Below are positions 6,753 to 15,798 of a DNA stretch of 35,373 nt, piece by piece. The DNA lies in contig CAZFNR010000018.1 in the NCBI GenBank assembly GCA_964520525.1, forward strand, positions 1 through 35,373, read 5' to 3'. The DNA comes from JAJPXC01 sp964520525. GTDB lineage: Bacteria; Bacteroidota; Bacteroidia; Bacteroidales; Muribaculaceae. A model generated the notes under the pieces. It was given only the letters and a program-made list of their open reading frames with translations. It was not told the origin of the DNA and made no database searches. The number at the start of each line of letters is the position of its first letter. Position 1 is the first letter of the stretch. The position numbers and the translations under genes are program-made.

Positions 6753-9734
6753 ATGAGAAAAAAATTGATAATTTCGGCAGTAGCCGCCATGGCGTTGATG
6801 TCGATGACAGCGCAAGTCAACAACGTTGATGCCGCCGGCTACCTTAGCCGTGCGGAGCTGATGCTCAATGATAACAACTATAACGGCTGCATCGACCAAC
6901 TGTCGCAAGCCCGCCGCTTGTCGCTGACCCTTGACGAAGCACGCCGGGCCGACCTGATGCAGGCGTTGGCGGCAGCCTCGCTCGGCCGCGCCGACGCTGC
7001 CGGGCTGTTGGAAAACTACATATCGACCTATGCCGCGTCGCCCGACAAGACTGTAGCCGAGATGCGCCTGGCGCGAATGTTGTACGACAGCCACAGTTAC
7101 GCCGACGCCTTGCGACGTTACCGCCGCATAGCTGTAGATGGGCTCGACTCGGAGCAAATGGCGGAGTACTGTCTGAATAGCGGATTCTGTCTGCTGAAAC
7201 TCGGTGATTATGACGAGGCTATGACGCTGTTTGACCGCTTGGCGAGATACCCTGAATATGCCAACACCGCCCGCTTCTATCAGGGTTATGTGGCTTATGC
7301 CAAAGGTGACTATGCCGAGGCGGCAGTCAGGTTCAAGAAAGTGAACACCACCTCCGCCCCCGGAAATATGGCCGACTTTTATTTGAGCCAGATTTATTTC
7401 TCGGAGGGCGATTATGACAAAGCGTTGGCCATGAGCCGCAAACTCCTTAAAAACACCGCCGATGTCGAGCCGGAGTTCGTCGCCGAGGCGGAGCGCATAG
7501 CCGGTGAGTCACTCTATCATCAAGGCAACGACACTCAGGCGATTCCCTATCTCCGACGCTACATCGCATCGCAACCCGACGGACTGCCGTCGGCCTACTA
7601 CATACTGGGCATGAGCGAGTACCGCTCAGGCAACTACACCGCCGCAATCGACTGTTTCAGCCATGTCACCGGTCAGGATAACGCGATGGGGCAGAGCGCC
7701 TATCTTTTCATCGGTCAAAGCTATCTGAAAGAGGGGAACGCTGATGCCGCCACAATGGCGTTGACCCAGGCGTTGCGTAAGGATTACGACCCCGCTGTCA
7801 GCGAGACAGCCTTCTACAACTACGGCGTAGCGAAGACCCGGGGCGGACGTGTGCCGTTTGGCAGCTCAGTATCGACGTTTGAGGAATTTCTACAACGCTA
7901 TCCCCGCTCGCAATACGCTCCGAGGGTCCAGGAATATGTGATAGCGGGTTATCTCACTGACAACGACTATGAAAGTGCGTTGGCGAGCATATCACGCATC
8001 AGCAATCCGTCGGAGGCCACTCTCGCCGCCAAGCAGCAAGTGCTTTACACCCTCGGCTCGAGGGCTTTGGTCGCCGGGAAAGCCGACAAAGCGTTGTCAC
8101 ATCTGCGCGAAGCCAAGTCTCTCGGAACGCTTAATCCCGAGGTCAGTCGCGAGTGTGACCTGTGGATTGGAGAGGCCCTTTACCGCAAGGGTGACTACAA
8201 CGGTGCGGCATCGTCATATATCGCCTATCTCGACGGATTGACACGCACGGCCGCCAACCGCCCGCTGGCTCTCTATGACTTAGGATACGCAAGGTTTGGC
8301 GCGAAAAAGTTTGACGCCGCGCTGACCGACTTCGCCCGCTATCTAAAATCGCCCGGCAACACCACCGAGGCAATGATGGCCGATGCCCGCAACCGCATGG
8401 GCGACTGTTATTATTACGCGAGCGATTTCACTAATGCCGCCGCGGAATATGATGAGGCTTATAGGCTCGCTCCCGCCAACGGCGACTACGCCCTTTATCA
8501 AAAAGCTTTGATGAAGGGGCTTACTCGCGACCATAAGGCAAAAGTGGCGGGGATGCGGCAGATGATGGAGCGTTTCCCATCGTCGGGGTTAGTCCCGTCG
8601 GCATTGCTCGAAACCGCCGAAAGCTATGGCGAACTGGGTGATAAAACCGCCGCTTTAGCCACATACAAGAAATTGGTAAAAAACCATCCGTCGACGGCTC
8701 AGGGCCGTCAGGGCTATCTGTTGCTCGCCATTTCATATATGGACAGCGGAGACCGCGACAAGGCTATTGACAGCTACAAGACCGTGCTGAAAAATTACCC
8801 GTCGAGCGAGGAGGCGCGTGTGGCAGCCGACGACTTGAAACGTATCTATTCAGATATGGGGCGTCTTGACGAGTTCGCCCGCTATATCGACGCTATCCCC
8901 GACGCTCCCCGCATGGATGCTGCAGAGGTGGAACGCCTCACGTTCCAGTCGGCAGAGAAAGAGTATATCAACAGCGGAAAAGTGAAACGTCTTGAGGAAT
9001 ACGCCGAACGGTTCCCATCGGGTGCCGACATCGCCGCGGCGTTGCGGTATCTCGCGGAAGACGCGGCCTCTAAAGGGAACGACAATAAGGCGTTGGCTTA
9101 TGCCGAGCGTATTATTGACGGTCATCCCGATTCACGAGCCATGGAAAGCGCGCTCGCTATCAAAGGGGATGTCGAATACCGTCAGGGTAAAGGGGAAATA
9201 GCTCTCGCCACCTACCGACAACTCGAAAAGCGCGCGTCGTCATCGTCATCGCTCAACACGGCTCGTATGGGTATACTGAAAGTGTCGCACGACCTTGGCC
9301 GCCACAAAGATGTGGTGGAGCAGGCCGATGAGTTGCTTGGCTCGTCGACGGTGAGCGGCGTGGAGAAAGATGAGGTGACATTCGCCCGCGGCTATGCCAA
9401 TATGCGTCTCGGTCAGACCTCCAAGGCAGTCAAAGACTGGGAGTCGCTTTCGTCGGACCTCGATAATCTCAATGGGGCTAAGAGTGCCTACTACTTAGGA
9501 CAACTCTATTTTGACGAGGGAAAACTCAAAAAAGCCCGCAAGGTTATAGACAGGCTCGTAGCCGCCAACCCGCCCCACCATTACTGGCTTGCCCGCGGCT
9601 TCATATTGCTGAGCGACATAAACCGCAAGGAGGGTAACGCTTTCGAGGCAAACGAATATTTGAAAACTCTCAAGGAAAATTATCCCGGCACCGAGGCCGA
9701 CATATTCCAAATGATTGATTCACGCTTAAAATAA
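6753..9734 (+). CDS. Large secreted tetratricopeptide-repeat protein
   Basis: The 993-aa protein has a short signal peptide (MRKKLIISAVAAMALMSMTAQ) and is then almost entirely TPR or TPR-like helical repeats. Typical pieces are CLLKLGDYDEAMTLFDRLARYP, YQGYVAYAKGDYAEAAVRFKKV, YYILGMSEYRSGNYTAAIDCF and YLLLAISYMDSGDRDKAIDSY. TPR solenoids act as protein-binding scaffolds; here the place is the periplasm or outer membrane. It starts 48 bp after proA and ends 8 bp before an outer-membrane barrel gene. That spacing suggests the two products work together at the cell envelope, for example in protein assembly or secretion. No enzymatic motif is visible and I cannot name a characterised orthologue. 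No lipobox cysteine is present. Confidence 0.85.
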   Translation: MRKKLIISAVAAMALMSMTAQVNNVDAAGYLSRAELMLNDNNYNGCIDQLSQARRLSLTLDEARRADLMQALAAASLGRADAAGLLENYISTYAASPDKTVAEMRLARMLYDSHSYADALRRYRRIAVDGLDSEQMAEYCLNSGFCLLKLGDYDEAMTLFDRLARYPEYANTARFYQGYVAYAKGDYAEAAVRFKKVNTTSAPGNMADFYLSQIYFSEGDYDKALAMSRKLLKNTADVEPEFVAEAERIAGESLYHQGNDTQAIPYLRRYIASQPDGLPSAYYILGMSEYRSGNYTAAIDCFSHVTGQDNAMGQSAYLFIGQSYLKEGNADAATMALTQALRKDYDPAVSETAFYNYGVAKTRGGRVPFGSSVSTFEEFLQRYPRSQYAPRVQEYVIAGYLTDNDYESALASISRISNPSEATLAAKQQVLYTLGSRALVAGKADKALSHLREAKSLGTLNPEVSRECDLWIGEALYRKGDYNGAASSYIAYLDGLTRTAANRPLALYDLGYARFGAKKFDAALTDFARYLKSPGNTTEAMMADARNRMGDCYYYASDFTNAAAEYDEAYRLAPANGDYALYQKALMKGLTRDHKAKVAGMRQMMERFPSSGLVPSALLETAESYGELGDKTAALATYKKLVKNHPSTAQGRQGYLLLAISYMDSGDRDKAIDSYKTVLKNYPSSEEARVAADDLKRIYSDMGRLDEFARYIDAIPDAPRMDAAEVERLTFQSAEKEYINSGKVKRLEEYAERFPSGADIAAALRYLAEDAASKGNDNKALAYAERIIDGHPDSRAMESALAIKGDVEYRQGKGEIALATYRQLEKRASSSSSLNTARMGILKVSHDLGRHKDVVEQADELLGSSTVSGVEKDEVTFARGYANMRLGQTSKAVKDWESLSSDLDNLNGAKSAYYLGQLYFDEGKLKKARKVIDRLVAANPPHHYWLARGFILLSDINRKEGNAFEANEYLKTLKENYPGTEADIFQMIDSRLK

Positions 9735-9742
9735 TCCGACTG

Positions 9743-11455
9743 ATGAAATCGACCAACATATTACTTGTGGCCGCGTCGCTGTCACTGTCAACGGCGACGG
9801 CGACGGCGCAAGACCTCACCAAAGAGATAACAATCGAAAAAGAAATCGTGCCTGAGCAGAGGGCCGCGACTCGTCTCAATGTTACCCCCCGGCTGTTTCA
9901 ACCCGAGGTGAAACAGCGTCAGCTCGCGATGAGCGACCGTTCGACGGCCTCAACGGTTCCGGCGATGGTAGACCGCCTCGAACCGGCGCGCGCCGCCGCC
10001 GACACCGCCGCCGACAGACGGGGATATGTCGCTGCTGGGTATTTCCCCGCCTATAACCTCGCCTTGTCGGCAGGATACCGCATAGTCGACAACGCTACCA
10101 CCGGCGCGGGGGTGTGGATGCAGGTTGACGGCTTGTCGTACAAGGAGAAAAACCTCATGGGCGATAAACTCACCTATGAGCGAAACACTTTGTCGCTCGG
10201 AGGCGAAGTCACTCACCGGATTAACAGCCGATTGACGCTCGACGCTTCTGCGGCCTACTCGTTCATGTCGGTCAGCCGCCCTTGGTATGTGTCGGCCGAC
10301 GACCAGGGCATACACAGATTGTGGGTTGACGCTGCGGTGAAAGGTCGCTCGCAGCAGTGTGACTACACGCTCGGCGCGGAAGCGGGTTACACCGGGTTCA
10401 CCCGCGGGGGCCGTCTGCCGTTGGCAGTGCCCGCATCTGATGCCGACCTGAAGGCTATCGGTGAAATCGACTTCGGGGTCAACGGCAGCGTGACGTCGCT
10501 CAGTGACGATGGCAACCGCTTTGGACTCAACCTTTCGGCTCGGTTTAACCGCTACAATCGCTACAACCGCTGGCAGGTGACACCCGACAGTGGCATAGAT
10601 GTCGACTGGGGCGGCTCGGAGATACTCGGCGCGGTGACCTTTAACCCCTATTGGGCAGTCGCCGCCGAAGAGTTTAACGCCAATATCGGGGTGGATGTTG
10701 ACTTCGCTGTCAACTCGGGAAGTTTCGTTAATGTGGCTCCACACGCCGAAGTTAACTGGACTCCGCGTCAGGCAGGCTCGATGCTATCGCTATTTGCCAC
10801 TGCCACGGGGGGCGTCCGCGCCAACACTCTCGGTTCGCTGCTCGATTATACCCCCTATGTGAACCCCCTCTTTGGATATAAACACTCTCGCGTCCCGGTC
10901 GATATATTAGCCGGAGTCACCGTCGGCCCGTATTGCGGGACAGCCCTGACGCTCCGCGGAGGATATTCGATAGCAAATGACTGGCTGATGCCGATAGTGG
11001 TCGACGGGTCGAATCTATGGCAAGCCGTAGACCTCAAAGGGTGGCGCGCGGGGGCGACTCTCACCCACCGCTCCCGGTGGATAAAGGGGCTGACCGTCAG
11101 CTACGATTATGCCCCAAACAGCGGTGACAAGGGCTACTATATGTGGCGCGACCATGCCCGCCATGTCCTTGATGCCGAAGTGACGGTTTCGCCTATAAAA
11201 CCGCTCGACGTGACGCTCGGATTTGAATGTCGGTGGAATCGCAGCTCCTACGCCTACTCAGCAACGGCAGAGGAGGCCGGGGCAGTCTCACTTGGCCGCA
11301 GCGATAATCTCAGTGTCGGGGGGATATACCGCTTTACCGACCGATTATCGTTTTTCGTCCGCGGCGAGAACCTGCTCAACACCAAAAGCTATATGCTGTT
11401 TGACATCCCGGCGCAAGGAATCACCGGCCTGCTTGGCGCCGCCTATAAATTCTAA
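9743..11455 (+). CDS. Outer-membrane beta-barrel protein, TonB-receptor-like, partner of TPR protein
   Basis: The 570-aa protein has a cleavable signal peptide (MKSTNILLVAASLSLSTATATAQ). A roughly 80-residue polar N-terminal segment follows, containing the family-like stretch EITIEKEIVPEQRAATRLNV. After that come many alternating amphipathic strands rich in Tyr, Trp and Gly up to a C-terminus ending in AAYKF. A terminal aromatic residue is the classic outer-membrane insertion signal. The late segment YRFTDRLSFFVRGENLLNTK resembles the last strands of TonB-dependent receptors, but at this length there is no recognisable full plug domain. It lies 8 bp after the TPR gene and is probably translated from the same mRNA. 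Its cargo or function is unknown. Confidence 0.8.
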   Translation: MKSTNILLVAASLSLSTATATAQDLTKEITIEKEIVPEQRAATRLNVTPRLFQPEVKQRQLAMSDRSTASTVPAMVDRLEPARAAADTAADRRGYVAAGYFPAYNLALSAGYRIVDNATTGAGVWMQVDGLSYKEKNLMGDKLTYERNTLSLGGEVTHRINSRLTLDASAAYSFMSVSRPWYVSADDQGIHRLWVDAAVKGRSQQCDYTLGAEAGYTGFTRGGRLPLAVPASDADLKAIGEIDFGVNGSVTSLSDDGNRFGLNLSARFNRYNRYNRWQVTPDSGIDVDWGGSEILGAVTFNPYWAVAAEEFNANIGVDVDFAVNSGSFVNVAPHAEVNWTPRQAGSMLSLFATATGGVRANTLGSLLDYTPYVNPLFGYKHSRVPVDILAGVTVGPYCGTALTLRGGYSIANDWLMPIVVDGSNLWQAVDLKGWRAGATLTHRSRWIKGLTVSYDYAPNSGDKGYYMWRDHARHVLDAEVTVSPIKPLDVTLGFECRWNRSSYAYSATAEEAGAVSLGRSDNLSVGGIYRFTDRLSFFVRGENLLNTKSYMLFDIPAQGITGLLGAAYKF

Positions 11456-11796
11456 CCCCCGCCAAAAAAATCTTGGGATGAAAGTGTTAGTTACTTTTAT
11501 TTGCAGGGTGGGTTGAGGCTTTTCGTCGGTGGCATCGGGATGGGTTATCGGCATCTTAAACCGCCCCATGTCGTGATGATTATTGATTGAAATGTAGTCG
11601 TTTCAGTAGTGCGATATTTAAAAGGATAGCACCGTTCTTTCCCGGGGACGGTGAGATAATAAGGACCCCGCGTAGCACAAAACGCGGGGCTCGTTTGTTT
11701 AGTCATTAAAGCGAGCGAGGGCTTGCGGGTCGTGTGTCGGCTCAGAAGTCGGTGGCTAACCTCGTTTCAGACTATTTATAACCAAAATTCAAGGAG
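11456..11796. other. Intergenic region with terminator, no gene seen
   Basis: The 341-bp gap after the barrel gene holds a small hairpin (CACCGT 11630-11635 with ACGGTG 11648-11653) and a strong GC-rich terminator hairpin at 11666-11689. No convincing small gene is seen. The DUF3943 gene follows a purine-rich AAGGAG at about 11791-11796, directly before the ATG, too close to be a classical ribosome-binding site. Confidence 0.6.
11666..11700 (+). terminator. Rho-independent terminator
   Basis: CCCCGCGT (11666-11673) pairs with ACGCGGGG (11682-11689) over an 8-nt loop, followed by TCGTTTGTTT. It lies about 210 bp after the barrel gene and would end the 2090-11455 transcript. Confidence 0.75.
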
Positions 11797-12702
11797 ATGA
11801 TGAGTCGCTCAAGGATTAGGTCGGGATTGCTCTCGGTAGCGTTGCTGGCGGGTACAGCGGGGACTTTTGCCGCGGAGCGGCGTGTGGTGAGGCTTGATGC
11901 CGATACCGCGGTGCTTGAAAAGACTGTGGCACTTGAGGTCGGGGTGCCTATGAATCGCGGGATTGAGAACGAGCGTGTCGCGGCTACTTCGCGGCAACGG
12001 AAGTTTGTGCCGTGTATTTATGATATGCCTTACAGCATAACGGCCAATTATCCTCATTACAAGGAGCTTTGGCAAAACACGGCGGTGCTGTTCGGGGCGG
12101 GTTTTGTGACGCTCGGCGTCCTTGAATTGCTGCCTGAAAACGCCACAGCTTGGAACAAGGCGGAGGTTCACAAACGTCCGGTGTTTGACCGCTGGTGGCA
12201 CAACGTCAAGTCGGGTCCGGTGTGGGATAAAGATAATCTGATGTTTAACTATGTGTTGCATCCCTACGGGGGGGCCGTCTACTATATGAGCGCTCGCTCT
12301 CAGGGTTTCAATATGTTTTACTCGTTTCTTTATGGCTTGGGTGTCAGCACATTTTTTTGGGAATATGGCATAGAGGCTTTCATGGAGATTCCGTCGATAC
12401 AGGACCTCTTTGTCACACCAATCGGGGGGATTTTGATTGGCGAGACTTTCTACCGTGTGAAACGTTACATAGTGGAGCATGACTATTGCCTGTCGGGCTC
12501 TAAATTTCTGGGGACGTTTGTGGCTTTTCTCGTGGACCCGGTCAACGAGGTTGTCAATTTGGTCAGGGGCAGCCCGGCTCGCGGATATTCCAACCGCCAT
12601 CAGCCGCGCCTTGGCGGCGGTATTGCCTGCTATCCGTGGCTGAGACCGAGCGGTGGAAGCGTTGGACAAGCCATGGGGTTCACTATGTCGTTGACATTTT
12701 AG
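11797..12702 (+). CDS. DUF3943-family membrane protein
   Basis: The 301-aa protein has an N-terminal signal peptide (RSGLLSVALLAGTAGTFAAE), so it enters the envelope. The central part matches my recollection of the DUF3943 family. It has LWQNTAVLFGAGFVTLGVLE, WWHNVKSGPVWDKDNLMFNY and HPYGGAVYYMSARSQG, then ESP-like IPSIQDLFVTPIGGILIGE and a VDPVNEV segment. Conserved Asn, His and Asp residues in these blocks are suggestive, but the family's function is unknown. The first codon could be 11797 or the adjacent ATG at 11800. The gene stands alone between a terminator and the asnA promoter. The 308-aa antisense frame is a shadow. Confidence 0.8.
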   Translation: MMSRSRIRSGLLSVALLAGTAGTFAAERRVVRLDADTAVLEKTVALEVGVPMNRGIENERVAATSRQRKFVPCIYDMPYSITANYPHYKELWQNTAVLFGAGFVTLGVLELLPENATAWNKAEVHKRPVFDRWWHNVKSGPVWDKDNLMFNYVLHPYGGAVYYMSARSQGFNMFYSFLYGLGVSTFFWEYGIEAFMEIPSIQDLFVTPIGGILIGETFYRVKRYIVEHDYCLSGSKFLGTFVAFLVDPVNEVVNLVRGSPARGYSNRHQPRLGGGIACYPWLRPSGGSVGQAMGFTMSLTF

Positions 12703-12743
12703 CGGCAAATTAGCGCGGGATTTCGCATAATGCAATTAAAATT

Positions 12744-12774
12744 ATTGAAGTTATGGAAAAATGTCGTACATTTG
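12744..12774 (+). promoter_or_regulatory. Bacteroidetes-type promoter of asnA
   Basis: The -7 box TACATTTG (12767-12774) matches TAnnTTTG exactly. ATTG (12744-12747), a one-mismatch -33 TTTG, sits 19 bp upstream. The predicted leader is about 22-25 nt. Confidence 0.75.
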
Positions 12775-12803
12775 CAGTATATACCTGTTGATTGTAAATA
12801 AAT

Positions 12804-13838
12804 ATGGCATTAATCATACCGCAGAGATACAAGCAAAAGTTGCTGCCCGAAACCACCGAGGTGGCCATTAAGACGATAAAAGATACCTTTCAGGAGAAAT
12901 TGGCGAGCGCGCTCAATCTGCGTCGCGTGACAGCGCCGTTGTTTGTGCTGGCCGGAACCGGCATCAACGATGACCTTAACGGGGTCGAGCCGCCTGTCTC
13001 GTTCTCCATCCAGGCGATGGGGGGACGGAAGGCCGAGGTGGTTCACTCGCTTGCCAAATGGAAAAGGATGAAGCTCGGGTCGTATGACATTGCCCCCGGC
13101 TATGGGCTTTACACCGATATGAACGCCATACGCACTTCGGAAGAGCTTGATAACCTCCACTCTCTTTATGTCGACCAGTGGGATTGGGAGCAGACTATAC
13201 GTCCTGACGACCGCAATCTTGACTATCTTAAAGCGGCAGTAGCTAAGATTTATGCCGCGGTAAAGGAAACTGAGCGTCTGATTTACAAACTGTTCCCTCA
13301 TATCACTCCCGCGCTTCCCGAGGAGATAACGTTTATCCACTCCCAGCAATTGCTCGACGAGTACCCCGGACTCACCCCGCGGGAGCGCGAGGCCAGGGCT
13401 GCGGAGAAATACGGGGCGATATTCCTTATCGGTATCGGTGCGCCGCTCAGTGACGGACAGCCTCACGACGGACGCGCCCCCGACTATGACGACTGGAGCA
13501 GCCCCAACAGTGACGGTTACACCGGTCTTAACGGCGATATAATTCTGTGGAACAATGTGCTTAACACTCCGTTTGAACTGTCGTCGATGGGTGTCCGCGT
13601 CAGCCCGGATTCGCTGAGGCGGCAATTGGATGCCAAAGGCTGCGGGGAACGTGCGGCTTACAAGTTCCACAAATCACTACTCGCAGGGGAGCTGCCGGCT
13701 TCGATTGGAGGGGGCATCGGCCAAAGCCGTCTGTGTATGTTCCTGTTGCAGAAAGCCCATATCGGCGAGGTGCAGGCGAGCATCTGGCCTGAGGAGCAGA
13801 TTGCGGAGTGTGCCGCCGCGGGAATCAATTTGCTTTGA
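12804..13838 (+). CDS. asnA: Aspartate-ammonia ligase (asparagine synthetase A)
   Basis: AsnA makes asparagine from aspartate, ammonia and ATP through an aspartyl-AMP intermediate, and is related to class II aminoacyl-tRNA synthetases. The 344-aa length is close to the 330 aa of the E. coli enzyme. Signatures include LFVLAGTGINDDLNGVEPPV near the N-terminus, SIQAMGGRKAEVVHSLAKWKR, YTDMNAIRTSEELDNLHS, YVDQWDWEQ and the C-terminal class-II-like block LPASIGGGIGQSRLCMFLL. It is a single-gene unit with its own promoter and a strong terminator. The start fits the usual MALIIPQRYKQKLL N-terminus. Confidence 0.97.
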   Translation: MALIIPQRYKQKLLPETTEVAIKTIKDTFQEKLASALNLRRVTAPLFVLAGTGINDDLNGVEPPVSFSIQAMGGRKAEVVHSLAKWKRMKLGSYDIAPGYGLYTDMNAIRTSEELDNLHSLYVDQWDWEQTIRPDDRNLDYLKAAVAKIYAAVKETERLIYKLFPHITPALPEEITFIHSQQLLDEYPGLTPREREARAAEKYGAIFLIGIGAPLSDGQPHDGRAPDYDDWSSPNSDGYTGLNGDIILWNNVLNTPFELSSMGVRVSPDSLRRQLDAKGCGERAAYKFHKSLLAGELPASIGGGIGQSRLCMFLLQKAHIGEVQASIWPEEQIAECAAAGINLL

Positions 13839-13898
13839 TGTAGGCTCTTATCGAGCTATCTAATCGCGAGATTTATAGTCGTGATAATTTTTATGGAA

Positions 13899-13934
13899 AA
13901 CCGCCGTCACCCGATGTGGGGTTTGACGGCGGTT
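13899..13934. terminator. Bidirectional terminator between asnA and RNase G
   Basis: An 11-bp perfect stem AACCGCCGTCA (13899-13909) / TGACGGCGGTT (13924-13934) is followed on the plus strand by GCCATTTTATT. On the minus strand it is followed by TTCCATAAAAATT. It serves the convergent asnA and rng genes. Confidence 0.85.
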
Positions 13935-13975
13935 GCCATTTTATTATTCAAGAATTAAAAGGCGCGTCGGAGCGT

Positions 13976-15598
13976 CTATTCCTCTTTGTTTCTGTTCTTG
14001 GCTTTTGATTTTGTCTTGCTCGAAGATGAGTCGAGATCTTTCTCCTCTTTAAGGTCTATCTCATTTCGGTTTTTGTCGAGCACACGGTATTGCAGATATG
14101 CGAGCGACTGGTCGGGCATGATTTTGAAGCTGCCCCCGATGTCGAGTTTCCATTTCCGATATTGCGACAACAGCCCTTTTTTCAGGAACGCGTCGACATA
14201 GGGGTGTACATACATCACAAATCTTTTTACTTTAAGCGAGTTGACGAGATATTCGATTTTTTCGCGCAGGGTGTCGGTGAAAAGCAGCGATGGCTGCACT
14301 TTCCCTTTGCCGTAGCATGATGGGCAGGTTTCGCTTGTCTCGATGTCGAGAACCGGTCTCACGCGCTGTCGCGTGATTTGCATCAGTCCGAATTTGCTTA
14401 ACGGCAGGATGTTGTGACGCGCGCGGTCGTTGGCCATCACCTCTTTCATGTGGTCATACAGTTTTTGGCGGTGGTCGGCGGTGTTCATATCGATGAAGTC
14501 GATGACGATTATGCCGCCCATGTCGCGCAGCCTGAGCTGTCGCGCTATTTCGTCGGCTGCCCGCATATTCACTTCAAGCGCGTTGCTTTCTTGGTCGTTG
14601 GCCGCTTTTGAACGGTTTCCCGAGTTCACGTCGATAACGTGGAGCGCTTCGGTGTGTTCGATGATGATGTAGGCGCCCGATTTGAACGATACCGTTTTGC
14701 CAAACGATGATTTTATCTGTTTGGTTATGTTGAAGTGGTCGAATATCGGGGTGTCGCCGCCATGATATTTGACGATTTCGCGGCGTTCGGGTGCGATAAG
14801 GTCGACATATTTCTCAATCTGCGCCATCACATCCTTGTCGTTGACAAAGATGTTTTCAAAAGTGGGGCTGAAAATGTCGCGCAGGACGCTGACTATGCGG
14901 CTTTCCTCTTCGAATACGAGTGCGGGGGCCTGTGCCTTTTGCGCCTTAGCCAATGCGTCTTCCCAGCATTTAAGCAAAGTTTTCAGCTCATGGTTTAGCT
15001 CGGCCACGCGTTTGCCCTCGGCCGATGTCCTGACAATCACGCCGAAGTTTTTGGGTTTAATGCTTTCGATGAGCTGCCGGAGTCGGAGCTTTTCCTCGGT
15101 GGCCTTGATTTTTTGTGAGATTGAGATTTTGTCGCTGAAAGGAATCAGCACCATGTAACGCCCGGTGAATGATATTTCGGTAGTCAGCCTCGGCCCTTTG
15201 GACGATATAGGCTCTTTTACAATCTGTACCAGAAGTTCTTGCCCTGGGGTCAGTGTGGTCGCTATTGTGCCGTGTTTGTCGATGTCGGGGAGCAGTTTCA
15301 TCTTCGACATCTGCGGTAGCTTTTTGCGGTCGTCAAGAAGTTGCTTGACGAGTGAGGAGTAGGATGAGAATTGGGAGCCAAGATCTAAGTAATGGAGGAA
15401 AGCGTCCTTTTCGTAGCCTACGTTGACAAAAGCGGCATTCAGTCCCGGCATGAGCTTTTTGACTTTCGCCAGGTAAATGTCGCCCACGGCGTAGGAGATG
15501 TTCCGGGCTTCTTTCTGTAGTGAAACGAGCCTGGAGTCTTCCAGCAAGGCGATTGACACCTCGGTGGGTTGAACGTCTACAACGAGTTCACTTTTCAT
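13976..15598 (-). CDS. rng: Ribonuclease G/E family endoribonuclease
   Basis: This 540-aa enzyme cleaves AU-rich single-stranded RNA in mRNA decay and rRNA 5'-end processing. It has an S1 domain (about 36-125) and the RNase E/G catalytic domain. The two metal-binding aspartates are visible as D323 (HVIDVNSGN) and D367 (IVIDFIDM), and the Zn-link is CPSC (C425, C428). There is no long E. coli RNase E-type scaffold. The C-terminus ends in a short charged Lys-rich tail. The gene is transcribed after HU and the mini ribosomal protein, with a large hairpin (15674-15734) in its leader. RNase E genes of other bacteria are autoregulated through leader hairpins, which makes this one worth noting. Confidence 0.95.
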   Translation of the reverse strand: MKSELVVDVQPTEVSIALLEDSRLVSLQKEARNISYAVGDIYLAKVKKLMPGLNAAFVNVGYEKDAFLHYLDLGSQFSSYSSLVKQLLDDRKKLPQMSKMKLLPDIDKHGTIATTLTPGQELLVQIVKEPISSKGPRLTTEISFTGRYMVLIPFSDKISISQKIKATEEKLRLRQLIESIKPKNFGVIVRTSAEGKRVAELNHELKTLLKCWEDALAKAQKAQAPALVFEEESRIVSVLRDIFSPTFENIFVNDKDVMAQIEKYVDLIAPERREIVKYHGGDTPIFDHFNITKQIKSSFGKTVSFKSGAYIIIEHTEALHVIDVNSGNRSKAANDQESNALEVNMRAADEIARQLRLRDMGGIIVIDFIDMNTADHRQKLYDHMKEVMANDRARHNILPLSKFGLMQITRQRVRPVLDIETSETCPSCYGKGKVQPSLLFTDTLREKIEYLVNSLKVKRFVMYVHPYVDAFLKKGLLSQYRKWKLDIGGSFKIMPDQSLAYLQYRVLDKNRNEIDLKEEKDLDSSSSKTKSKAKNRNKEE

Positions 15599-15625
15599 GA
15601 TTTATCTTAGAACTGAGATTCGATG

Positions 15626-15645
15626 TGGAGCTGCTTGTGGCTCCA
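15626..15645 (-). other. Small leader hairpin before rng
   Basis: TGGAGC (15626-15631) pairs with GCTCCA (15640-15645) around an 8-nt loop, between the large hairpin and the rng start. It could be part of a structured 5' UTR. Confidence 0.4.
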
Positions 15646-15659
15646 TGATGGATATTGAC

Positions 15660-15734
15660 AGTGAAAAAACACAAAGAACAAACATCGATGGGATCAAAGC
15701 ATTAGATTGGTGCATCCCATCAAGGTTTGTTCTT
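15660..15734 (-). terminator. Large two-part hairpin: terminator/attenuator or RNase G leader element
   Basis: Read on the minus strand, a 10-bp outer stem (AAGAACAAAC / GTTTGTTCTT, 15734-15725 with 15683-15674) encloses a symmetric 3-nt internal loop. An 8-bp inner stem follows (GATGGGAT / ATCCCATC, 15721-15714 with 15694-15687) with a 19-nt loop. The tail TGTGTTTTTTCACT follows. The U-run makes it a plausible terminator after the ribosomal-protein gene. Its place just upstream of rng also suits an attenuator or a cleavage site for autoregulation. Confidence 0.7.
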
Positions 15735-15798
15735 AGTATAGCGTTTACTCACTTTGTCAAGAAAGACAGGTCACTTCACACGCGCAACGTGTGAGAGA

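Noticed and set aside
9950..10744. 264-aa frame antisense to the outer-membrane barrel
   Set aside because: No domain, and the sense frame shows signal peptide and barrel strands.
11809..12735. 308-aa open frame antisense to the DUF3943 gene
   Set aside because: The sense gene has a signal peptide and family motifs; the antisense product is His/Arg-rich without any motif.
14186..14420. CRISPR-like repeats
   Set aside because: No regularly spaced repeats were found here or elsewhere in the window.
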